The position numbers and the translations under genes were made by a program. Positions 1 to 5,973 of a stretch of 9,451 nt of DNA are shown here, in pieces. The DNA is from CAMCFD01 sp965661355 (lineage in GTDB: Bacteria > Pseudomonadota > Alphaproteobacteria > Rickettsiales > UBA1997), in assembly GCA_965661355.1 (NCBI GenBank), contig CBFIDI010000049.1:1-9451 (forward strand). Direction: 5' to 3'. Positions within the stretch are counted from its first letter, which is position 1. Every line of letters starts with the position of its first letter. Below the pieces are notes generated by a model, which did not search any database, was not told where the DNA came from, and worked only from the letters and a program-made list of their open reading frames with translations.

Positions 1-1
1 T

Positions 2-454
2 TTGCAAGATGCGCTTGAAAAAATGGACCTTAAAACTAGAATGCAATCCGCTATTCAAATGAATACAATTTGCGAGCCGTATGTTAAAAGAAGAGATGCT
101 AGGCACCTTGAAAGAAAAAGAATTGTAATTTTTGCAGCAGGGACTGGAAATCCGTTTTTTACAACCGACACCGCATCAGTGTTGCGCGCGGTTGAAATGA
201 ATTGTGATGCAATTTTAAAAGGAACTCAGGTTGATGGAGTTTACTCGTCGGATCCAAAAAAAGACAAAAACGCAGTACGCTATGATAAAATTAGCTATAT
301 GGATGTTTTAAAGCAAGATTTAAAAGTTATGGATCAAACCGCTATAACTTTAGCTAAAGATAATTCTTTGCCAATAATAGTTTTTTCAATTAAAAGTGAA
401 GAGGCTTTATGCGAAATTGTGTGTGGCAAAGGTAAATATACAATTATAAATTAA
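2..454 (+). CDS. pyrH: UMP kinase (uridylate kinase), C-terminal part, cut by window start
   Basis: Cytoplasmic hexameric kinase of the amino-acid-kinase fold that phosphorylates UMP to UDP with ATP, feeding UTP/CTP synthesis. The reading frame is open from the first complete codon at base 2; the TTG there is an internal Leu codon, not a start. The 150 visible residues correspond to roughly the last 60% of a protein usually about 240 residues long. The family signature GTGNPFFTTD is at fragment residues 47-56. The KGTQVDGVYSSDP segment at 73-85 and KVMDQTA at 108-114 match the nucleotide-binding half of bacterial PyrH. It ends with TAA at 452-454, 8 bases before yebC, so the two are probably co-transcribed. 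In many bacteria pyrH is followed by frr; here it is followed by yebC. Identity is secure; the N-terminal UMP-binding part lies outside the window. Confidence 0.96.
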   Translation: MQDALEKMDLKTRMQSAIQMNTICEPYVKRRDARHLERKRIVIFAAGTGNPFFTTDTASVLRAVEMNCDAILKGTQVDGVYSSDPKKDKNAVRYDKISYMDVLKQDLKVMDQTAITLAKDNSLPIIVFSIKSEEALCEIVCGKGKYTIIN

Positions 455-462
455 AGTTTAAA

Positions 463-1212
463 ATGGCAGGACATTCGAAATTTGCAAATATAAAGCATAG
501 AAAAGGAGCTCAGGATAAAAAGCGCGGGAAGCTTTTTACTAAATTATTGCGCGAAATAACTGTTGCTGCTAAAACTGGTCAGCCAGATCTTAGCTTTAAC
601 CCAAGGTTAAAAAATGCAGTAATTGAAGCTAGGTCAAATAACTTGCCAAAAGACAGAATTGACGCGGCGATAAAAAAAGTTGCTAGCGGAGCTGATGGTG
701 ATAATTATGAAGAAATGCGTTATGAGGGCTATGGACCAGGCGGGGTAGCATTAATTATTGAAGCGTTAACAGATAATCGCAACAGAACTGCGGGTGAAGT
801 TAGGAGTATTTTGTCTAAGGCCGGAGGATCTTTGGGTGAAAATGGTTCGGTAAATTTTATGTTTGACCATGTTGGTGTAATTGTTTATGATGCTAAAAAG
901 GTTGATGGCGAAAAGCTATTTGAAGCTGCAATAGAGGCGGGGGCAAGTGATGTCGAGCTTGACGAGGAATATCATTATATTTATACTTCAATTCAAGATT
1001 TTGCACTTGTTAGGGACAATATGATAGAAAAATTTGAAGACCCAGCTTCTTCAAAAATAGACTGGAAAGCAAAAGATGAAATAGAAGTTGACAAGGTTGA
1101 TAAGGCGCAAAAAATAATGAGATTAGTCGACAATCTCGAAGATTGTGACGACGTTCAATCTGTTTCTGGCAATTATTTTTTTACTGACGATGTTGTCGAT
1201 CAGTTAGATTAA
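463..1212 (+). CDS. yebC: YebC/TACO1 family translation factor, probably promotes proline-rich peptide synthesis
   Basis: Full-length 249-residue YebC/TACO1 family protein, the usual length. The N-terminal signature MAGHSKFANIKHRKGAQDKK at residues 1-20 is nearly canonical; Phe7 replaces the more common Trp. Further conserved blocks are YEGYGPGGVA (87-96), TDNRNRTAGEVR (103-114), GGSLGENGSV (121-130) and the C-terminal MRLVDNLEDCDDVQSV (219-234). The family was long annotated as a transcriptional regulator. Later work on bacterial YebC and mitochondrial TACO1 points to ribosome association and relief of stalling at polyproline stretches. The ATG at 463 is fixed by the MAGHSK signature. No Shine-Dalgarno sequence is visible in the 8-base gap after pyrH, so translation may be coupled to it. 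Family assignment is very sure; the molecular role is from family knowledge. Confidence 0.96.
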   Translation: MAGHSKFANIKHRKGAQDKKRGKLFTKLLREITVAAKTGQPDLSFNPRLKNAVIEARSNNLPKDRIDAAIKKVASGADGDNYEEMRYEGYGPGGVALIIEALTDNRNRTAGEVRSILSKAGGSLGENGSVNFMFDHVGVIVYDAKKVDGEKLFEAAIEAGASDVELDEEYHYIYTSIQDFALVRDNMIEKFEDPASSKIDWKAKDEIEVDKVDKAQKIMRLVDNLEDCDDVQSVSGNYFFTDDVVDQLD

Positions 1213-1246
1213 AAGCGTTATTTTATAAAATATTTTCGGATTGCGC

Positions 1247-1251
1247 AAGGA
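1247..1251 (+). promoter_or_regulatory. Shine-Dalgarno AAGGA that selects the ATG at 1260
   Basis: AAGGA directly abuts and overlaps the first in-frame ATG at 1251, which is too close to serve it. It lies about 8 bases before the second in-frame ATG at 1260, a normal spacing. This favours the start at 1260. It is the only convincing Shine-Dalgarno sequence before a gene start in the window. Confidence 0.6.
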
Positions 1252-1259
1252 TGAAAGAA

Positions 1260-2363
1260 ATGAAAAAAAATATCACAATTTCGATAATATTTTTTATTTT
1301 ATTATTTTTGCCAACGGCCGATAATTATTTTGACTTTTCTCCGGTTAAGCAGATTTTTGAAAAAAGAAAAGCGGTGAAAAAGCCGGAATTTCCTAAAAAA
1401 ATCTCTCAGATTAAATATTACTTTGAAAAATTCGAAAAATTTTACAATGACAATTACGGCCTTAGAAAAAGCTTAATTAGTCTTAACGGATTTATTATGG
1501 ATAATATTTTTAATGAATCACCTGACGAAAGGGCTGTTATTGGCATTGAAGGCTGGCTATATTTTGATAACAAAGATTCCTTGCTAGATTTTCAAGGTTT
1601 GGCAAAAATTTCAGATAAAAAAGTCGACATCTTAGCTGAAAATCTAATAGAAAATTGGCGCCAAGCTAAAAAAAGAAATATTAATTATATGTTGGCGATT
1701 TCTGCTGATAAATCTAGTATTTATCCTGAATTTTTGCCAAAATATATAAAATATTCTAAAGAAAACCACAGAATAGATAAGTTAATTCATGTGTTAAAGA
1801 AAAAATCTCCCAATTTTCCGATTTTAGACTTGAGGAAGATATTGATTTTGGCAAAAAGTAACGATAATGAAATTTTATATCATAAAACTGATACCCACTG
1901 GAATAGACGCGGCGCTTTTTATGGTTATAAACATATTATGAAAAATTTTAAACTACCATACAATAAAATTGACCAATTCACAAAAATAGAAAATGGATTT
2001 TATAAGGGTGACATTTCTTACATTATGAATTCGCAGCAAAGAAATATTAATTATGATTTGAAGGCTAAGTTTAAAAAAAATTGGACATTTCTTGACCCTA
2101 AAATAGAAGAGATAAAAAAGTTCCGCAAATCTGTATTTTTTACTAATAAAAATAAGAAATTGCCCGTTTTATTTGTTTATAAAGATTCTTTTTTTGACAA
2201 TATGCTATTCTTTTTTGCGCAAAATTTTTCAAATTCATATTTCATTAATGAGTTTCCTTGCAAGATAGATTTTAGCGTAACTGATAAATATAAACCCAAT
2301 TTTCTAATACAAGAATTTTGGGAAAGCAGAGTTTCGCAAATTGCTGATAAGTGCAAAAGCTAG
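1260..2363 (+). CDS. AlgX/AlgJ-like SGNH-fold polysaccharide O-acetyltransferase-like protein, membrane-anchored
   Basis: Predicted periplasmic, inner-membrane-anchored protein of the AlgX/AlgJ (alginate O-acetyltransferase-like) SGNH family. Members transfer acetyl groups, supplied across the membrane by a partner MBOAT protein, onto exopolysaccharide or wall glycans. Numbering from ATG 1260 (367 residues): hydrophobic segment about 4-17; FYNDNYGLRKSL 61-72; GWLYF 98-102; SADKSSIYPEFLP 148-160; TDTHW carrying Asp211 and His213; GDIS 250-253; KDSFF with the probable nucleophile Ser310. The D-x-H motif followed by a D-S-F serine matches the AlgX/AlgJ catalytic arrangement. Sequence elsewhere is Lys/Asn-rich and diverged. 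An ATG at 1251 would add three residues, but the Shine-Dalgarno spacing favours 1260. No MBOAT or polysaccharide-synthesis gene is nearby, so the substrate is unknown. Family assignment is fairly sure; the acetyltransferase reaction is inferred from the motifs. Confidence 0.8.
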   Translation: MKKNITISIIFFILLFLPTADNYFDFSPVKQIFEKRKAVKKPEFPKKISQIKYYFEKFEKFYNDNYGLRKSLISLNGFIMDNIFNESPDERAVIGIEGWLYFDNKDSLLDFQGLAKISDKKVDILAENLIENWRQAKKRNINYMLAISADKSSIYPEFLPKYIKYSKENHRIDKLIHVLKKKSPNFPILDLRKILILAKSNDNEILYHKTDTHWNRRGAFYGYKHIMKNFKLPYNKIDQFTKIENGFYKGDISYIMNSQQRNINYDLKAKFKKNWTFLDPKIEEIKKFRKSVFFTNKNKKLPVLFVYKDSFFDNMLFFFAQNFSNSYFINEFPCKIDFSVTDKYKPNFLIQEFWESRVSQIADKCKS

Positions 2364-2365
2364 AA

Positions 2366-2399
2366 TTGACAAAATATTTTAAATAAACAAAAATATTAT
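2366..2399 (+). promoter_or_regulatory. Weak promoter candidate upstream of argC
   Basis: A perfect TTGACA (2366-2371) starts two bases after the preceding stop codon. The best -10-like hexamer, TATTAT (2394-2399), lies 22 bases further on, longer than the usual 16-18. AAATAT at 2391-2396 gives 19 bases but a poorer hexamer. The region is almost pure A/T, so chance matches are likely. Confidence 0.25.
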
Positions 2400-2435
2400 A
2401 TTATTAAACATATAAGATATAACTTAAATATAAAA

Positions 2436-3476
2436 ATGAATAAAATTAAAACTGCTATTATTGGGGCTTCGGGTTATACGGGGGTAGAATTAGTTAGGAT
2501 TTTACATAATCATAAAAGCTGCGAAATTGTTGCTTTAACTGCACATTCTAATTCTGGTCAAAATATTCAAGATATTTATCCGCATTTGAACCATCTTAAT
2601 TTGCCCAAATTATGCACAATTGAAGAGGTTAATTTTGAAAAAATAAATTTTGCTTTTTTGTGTCTTCCACATGCCACTTCGCAAGAAATTATAAAAGAAC
2701 TAGCGGTAAAATATCCGAAGTTAAAAATAATTGATCTTTCGGCTGATTTTAGGCTTGAAAATATTAAGGAATATAAAAAATGGTACAACAATGATCATTT
2801 AGCTCCTGAGTTACAAAAGAAGGCGGTTTATGGTTTATCTGAATTTAATCGTAACAATATAAAAAGCTCACAATTGGTCGCTTGTCCGGGTTGCTATCCG
2901 ACTTCTATTTTACTTCCATTAATTGCGTTGCTTGAAAATTCTTTGATTGACGCTAATTCTATAATTTCAGATTCAAAATCTGGAATTAGCGGAGCAGGGC
3001 GGTCTTTGAAGCAAGAATTATTATTTTGCGAAACAAGTCACTCTTTCAAGGCTTACTCGATTGGTGGCCATAGACATATTGGCGAAATTGAACAAGAGCT
3101 ATCAAAGGTTAGTAATCAGGAGGTTCAAATTGAGTTTACTCCACATTTAATACCAATTAATCGCGGAATATTATCAACAATTTATGTTGATTTAAATGAT
3201 AGTTTTTCGATTGATGATGTTAAAAATTGCTTAAAAACTAGGTTCGAAGATGAATATTTTGTTAATATTGTTGAAAATGCTAAAATATCCGATGTTATTT
3301 CTACTAACTTTTGCAATATCTCCATTCATAAAGCGCATAAAAATAATAAAGTTATTATAACTTCAGTAATAGATAATTTGTGCAAAGGTGCTTCTGGTCA
3401 GGCTGTGCAAAATATGAATATTATGAGCGGAATTGACGAAAGGTCTGGCCTTGAGTTTTCGGCGGTTTTTCCCTAA
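2436..3476 (+). CDS. argC: N-acetyl-gamma-glutamyl-phosphate reductase
   Basis: Cytoplasmic NADPH-dependent enzyme that reduces N-acetyl-glutamyl-5-phosphate to N-acetyl-glutamate-5-semialdehyde, the third step of ornithine/arginine synthesis. It has 346 residues, a normal length. The Rossmann motif GASGYTG is at residues 10-16. The active-site segment ACPGCYPTS is at 149-157, with Cys153 of PGCYPT as the probable catalytic thiol. Also present are SKSGISGAGR (180-189), GGHRHIGEIEQEL with the conserved histidines (210-222), TPHLIPINRGILSTIYV (235-251) and DNLCKGASGQAVQNMNIM (313-330). All key motifs are intact, so the enzyme should be active. ATG 2436 is well placed before the Rossmann fold, without a Shine-Dalgarno sequence. 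No other arg gene is in the window, so the pathway, if complete, is dispersed. Confidence 0.96.
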   Translation: MNKIKTAIIGASGYTGVELVRILHNHKSCEIVALTAHSNSGQNIQDIYPHLNHLNLPKLCTIEEVNFEKINFAFLCLPHATSQEIIKELAVKYPKLKIIDLSADFRLENIKEYKKWYNNDHLAPELQKKAVYGLSEFNRNNIKSSQLVACPGCYPTSILLPLIALLENSLIDANSIISDSKSGISGAGRSLKQELLFCETSHSFKAYSIGGHRHIGEIEQELSKVSNQEVQIEFTPHLIPINRGILSTIYVDLNDSFSIDDVKNCLKTRFEDEYFVNIVENAKISDVISTNFCNISIHKAHKNNKVIITSVIDNLCKGASGQAVQNMNIMSGIDERSGLEFSAVFP

Positions 3477-3501
3477 AATATAAAAATTAGATTTAACAAG
3501 A

Positions 3502-3545
3502 ATATTGCGTTAATTTTTTACAAAAGCAAGCAATATATTATTTTT
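3502..3545 (+). terminator. Weak terminator-like hairpin after argC
   Basis: A 7-bp stem, atattgc (3502-3508) with gcaatat (3530-3536), sits 25 bases after the argC stop and is followed by a T-rich stretch (3538-3546). The 21-base loop and low GC make it poor as an intrinsic terminator. Confidence 0.22.
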
Positions 3546-3593
3546 ACCTTGGTAAATAGCAAAAATTACATATAATTAAATAAAACAACAATG

Positions 3594-3620
3594 ACTTGAA
3601 AAAAATATTCACTTTCAAGT
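3594..3620. repeat. 8-bp perfect inverted repeat (hairpin)
   Basis: acttgaaa (3594-3601) pairs with tttcaagt (3613-3620) around an 11-base loop. No T-run follows on the + strand, so it is not an obvious terminator. It lies about 225 bases before mnmE. It could be an operator or an RNA hairpin, or be due to chance. Confidence 0.4.
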
Positions 3621-3788
3621 GGTAATTTCTGCTGTAGATCATGATATGTAAATTTTATGATATATGTGATTTTTTTGCTTACAAATTATGTTGAAAAATT
3701 ATTTTACCCAAAAGACTATTTTTTAAAACCCCCGAAATACAACTAACAAATTTACTTTTTTCAATTGAGTTTTATTCTTGAAAATTAC

Positions 3789-3816
3789 TTCAAAGATTTA
3801 GATTTGGTAATATAAT
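3789..3816 (+). promoter_or_regulatory. Candidate promoter of mnmE
   Basis: A perfect -10 hexamer TATAAT (3811-3816) lies 28 bases before the mnmE ATG. The -35 position at 16 bases spacing is TTCAAA (3789-3794), a partial match to TTGACA. It would give a leader of about 20 bases. Confidence 0.35.
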
Positions 3817-3844
3817 TATATAGAGTTAATTTACAGTAAATATT

Positions 3845-5161
3845 ATGACAACAATTTTTGCTCCGACTTCAACTTTTTCTGGATCTTCGATAGTAACGAT
3901 TAGAATTTCCGGAGAAAAATCTATGGAATGCGCGCAAAAGCTTGGCTTTATTTTAGTAAGGCCAAATATGGTGCAATTTGTTAAAATTAAACATAATAAT
4001 CAAATAATTGACGAAGCTTTGGCTGTCTATTTTAAGGCGCCACATAGCTTTACGGGGCAAGATATTGTAGAAATTTCTATTCATGCTTCAATTTATATTT
4101 ACAATAAAATCTCTGAAATTTTGATGCAAATTCAATCGGTTAGATTGGCCGAGCCTGGAGAATTTTCGAAAATTGCATTTTTAAATAATAAATTAGACCT
4201 AATTCAGGCAGAAGCAATAATCGATCTGATAAAATCTGAAACAAGTTTACAGCATAAACAGGCTATAAAACAAATTTCGGGACAATTTGCAAAAATATAT
4301 GATGAGCTAAGAGATAAAATTATTGAAATTCTTGCGTTAATTGAAAGCATTATTGATTTTCCGGACGAGGATTTACCTAAAAAAATTATAGATCTGGTCA
4401 ATGAAAAAGTTTTAAGGCTTAAAAATGAAATAAGAACCCATCTTGAAGATAAAAAAAGGGGGCAGAAAATTAAAGAAGGCTTAGAGTTGGTTATAATTGG
4501 CGCACCCAATGTAGGTAAGTCAAGTCTGATAAATTATTTAACTAATAGTCATATGGCTATAATTTCTGATATTGCTGGTACAACTCGCGATATATTGGAG
4601 GCCAATCTTGACATTGCCGGAGTTGCGGTTAGGCTAATTGATACTGCGGGAATAAGAAAAAGCGAAAATATAATTGAAAAAGAAGGAATTAAAAGAGCGA
4701 TTTTAAGAGCCAAAAAGTCTGATTTAGTTTTATATGTTGATGATTTGGCTTGCAACTTTAATAAAGAAATTTTAAATGATTTATATAATTCTGACTTTTC
4801 GGGAGAGGTTATAAAAATTTTTAATAAATTAGATATCGCTAAAAACCAAGACAGTAAAGAGTTTGATGTTGCAATTTCATTAAAAGAAAAAACTAATCTT
4901 GATAAACTAAACAAACTTATTAAAAGCAAAGTTAAAAAAATTATTCCTGATGATTGCAATTTTTTAATTACTAGGCAAAGACATAGAAAGTCTTTAGAAA
5001 GCGCTTTTGAGGCTCTTGAAAATTTTAACCTTGAAATGAATATAGAGCTTGCGAGTGAAGAATTAAGGCATTGCGCTAATGAAATTGCAAAAATAACAGG
5101 AAGAATAAATGTTGATGATGTTTTGGATGCTGTTTTTTCAAAATTTTGTATAGGCAAATAA
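3845..5161 (+). CDS. mnmE: tRNA modification GTPase MnmE (TrmE)
   Basis: Cytoplasmic GTPase that, together with MnmG, installs the (carboxymethyl)aminomethyl group on U34 of tRNAs reading split codon boxes. It has 438 residues, close to the usual 440-460. The N-terminal folate-binding domain spans about 1-115 (FAPTSTFSGSSIVTIRISG near the start; LAEPGEFSKIAFLNNKLDLIQAEA at about 101-124). The GTPase domain is inserted in the helical domain: G1 GAPNVGKS 219-226, G2 GTTRD 245-249, G3 DTAG 266-269, G4 NKLD 327-330. The C-terminal FSKFCIGK (431-438) retains the essential Cys435. Small deviations from the common pattern are SIHAS where HG-rich sequence is frequent (78-82) and NNK instead of NGK (114-116). 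No Shine-Dalgarno sequence is visible; the start fits the family N-terminus and stands alone after a 368-base gap. Confidence 0.96.
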   Translation: MTTIFAPTSTFSGSSIVTIRISGEKSMECAQKLGFILVRPNMVQFVKIKHNNQIIDEALAVYFKAPHSFTGQDIVEISIHASIYIYNKISEILMQIQSVRLAEPGEFSKIAFLNNKLDLIQAEAIIDLIKSETSLQHKQAIKQISGQFAKIYDELRDKIIEILALIESIIDFPDEDLPKKIIDLVNEKVLRLKNEIRTHLEDKKRGQKIKEGLELVIIGAPNVGKSSLINYLTNSHMAIISDIAGTTRDILEANLDIAGVAVRLIDTAGIRKSENIIEKEGIKRAILRAKKSDLVLYVDDLACNFNKEILNDLYNSDFSGEVIKIFNKLDIAKNQDSKEFDVAISLKEKTNLDKLNKLIKSKVKKIIPDDCNFLITRQRHRKSLESAFEALENFNLEMNIELASEELRHCANEIAKITGRINVDDVLDAVFSKFCIGK

Positions 5162-5190
5162 AATCCTTTGTTAATTTTATATTATTTTAA

Positions 5191-5223
5191 ATCTTTAAAG
5201 TTATATAAAGATAAGATATTTTT
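5191..5223 (+). terminator. Weak terminator-like hairpin after mnmE
   Basis: atcttta (5191-5197) pairs perfectly with taaagat (5206-5212) around an 8-base loop, 30 bases after the mnmE stop. Five T follow at 5219-5223, 6 bases after the stem. Stem GC is very low, so termination would be inefficient at best. Confidence 0.28.
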
Positions 5224-5347
5224 AGTAAAAAATTACCAATAATAACGCCATATATTTCTAGATTTTTATAATGATTTTTTGCCAATATAAACGAAGTGTT
5301 TATGCGCTTTTTGAAGGTTGAACTTAGAATTGTATCAAAATCTCAAA

Positions 5348-5370
5348 TAAATAATTTGATTAATAAATTT
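5348..5370 (+). repeat. 23-base direct repeat, copy 1
   Basis: This copy is identical over 23 bases to 5705-5727. Both copies are followed, after a few changed bases, by agcaaaaa or its close match. In both, one frame reads NNLINKF. The spacing between copies is 357 bases. Confidence 0.7.
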
Positions 5371-5491
5371 GTTATCAAGCAAAAATTATAACAAGTAAAT
5401 TAAAGGTGTTAATAAGCCATGACTAATAAATCAGTATTTAAAGATAGAGATTTTGCATTTATGGCTATTTAACTTCAAAACTAACCATTTA

Positions 5492-5640
5492 TGCGTCAAT
5501 ATTTAATCATTAAAATCATCGTCAAAATTTCTGTAAAATCAGGTAATATTACTCTAATGACAAATTATAAATTTTAAAGATGTGTTTTTTAATAAAATTG
5601 TTACAAAAACTCGAAAATTAAGGGTAAATTGTCTAAAAAT
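5492..5640 (+). repeat. Diverged repeat segment, matched around 9135-9290
   Basis: Several short blocks recur in the same order near the window's end. gtcaata at 5495 recurs at 9135. ttaatcattaaaatc (5503-5517) matches 9159-9173 in 14 of 15 bases. tttttaataaaatt (5586-5599) recurs at 9201-9214. aaaattaaggg (about 5615) resembles aaaattagggg (about 9266). Spacing differs by indels. AT-rich sequence inflates such matches, but the shared order argues for common origin. Confidence 0.4.
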
Positions 5641-5704
5641 TATATAAAATTTATTTATTTTCATATTTTATACCAAATCTCATCTTTAAATATTAATTAA
5701 GGGC

Positions 5705-5727
5705 TAAATAATTTGATTAATAAATTT
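5705..5727 (+). repeat. 23-base direct repeat, copy 2
   Basis: Exact second copy of 5348-5370, followed by ttattagcaaaaa where copy 1 has gttatcaagcaaaaa. The matching tails suggest a longer ancestral repeat that has since diverged. Confidence 0.7.
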
Positions 5728-5913
5728 ATTAGCAAAAACTTATCCGATAGCAACTCTATGTTAGGTTTTTTGGTTATGGATTTAGCGATTAAATTACGGA
5801 TGGATAAATTGGCGCTTGAAGATGGGATTTAGTATTATAATAATTCTTCGCTACAAAGCGTCAAATTCATTTAATTAAAGCGTTAGAAAGAAATTTTCGC
5901 CTGAACTATAAAC

Positions 5914-5942
5914 TTTACATTTTACATAAAACTTGTTACAAT
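5914..5942 (+). promoter_or_regulatory. Sigma-70-type promoter of the decarboxylase gene
   Basis: TTTACA (5914-5919) and TACAAT (5937-5942) are separated by the ideal 17 bases. Each differs from consensus at one position. Transcription would begin near 5949, giving a leader of about 25 bases before ATG 5974. This is the best-formed promoter in the window. Confidence 0.55.
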
Positions 5943-5973
5943 TTAGCATTTAGCGTAATTATTTAAAACTGAT

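Larger units (their letters stand above)
3477..3844. other. 368-base intergenic region argC-mnmE with short hairpins, no gene seen
   Basis: No coding potential is recognised. It contains a 7-bp inverted repeat at 3502-3508/3530-3536, an 8-bp inverted repeat at 3594-3601/3613-3620, and a 7-bp inverted repeat at 3758-3764/3778-3784. A short direct repeat, atgatatgt (3641-3649) and atgatatatgt (3657-3667), is also visible. A run of five C at about 3729-3733 stands out from the AT background. The 3' end holds a probable mnmE promoter. I see no tRNA T-loop motif on either strand. Confidence 0.5.
5162..5973. other. 812-base AT-rich gene-free region with diverged repeats
   Basis: No intact gene is recognised. 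The region holds an exact 23-base direct repeat (5348-5370, 5705-5727) and segments resembling those in the gene-free region at the window's end. Two short frames include these repeats: 5300-5389 (29 codons from ATG) and 5701-5832 (43 codons without a proper start). They share the peptide NNLINKF. A further tiny frame from ATG 5419 runs 17 codons. I recognise none of them. They could be remnants of a decayed gene or chance. The 3' end has a good promoter for the decarboxylase gene. No tRNA-like signature is seen. Confidence 0.5.

Noticed and set aside
1251..1259. Upstream ATG start for the AlgX/AlgJ-like gene
   Set aside because: The Shine-Dalgarno AAGGA touches this ATG but has ideal spacing to the ATG at 1260. 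The three-residue difference has no functional consequence.
2576..2791. 71-codon minus-strand open frame inside argC
   Set aside because: Antisense shadow of argC, with no independent support.
4204..4509. 101-codon minus-strand open frame inside mnmE
   Set aside because: Antisense shadow of mnmE with no motif or start signal.
4549..5157. 202-codon open frame on the minus strand inside mnmE
   Set aside because: It lies wholly antisense to a clearly real mnmE, is Ser/Leu/Ile-rich as expected for the complement of an AT-rich gene, and shows no recognisable domain.
5281..5340. tRNA-like T-arm (ggttgaactt near 5317)
   Set aside because: It does not match GGTTCRA-type T-loops, and no acceptor or anticodon stem can be built around it.
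5415..5466. Inverted repeat agccat/atggct around a 17-codon frame
   Set aside because: Only six perfect pairs with a 40-base loop; expected by chance, and the tiny frame has no support.
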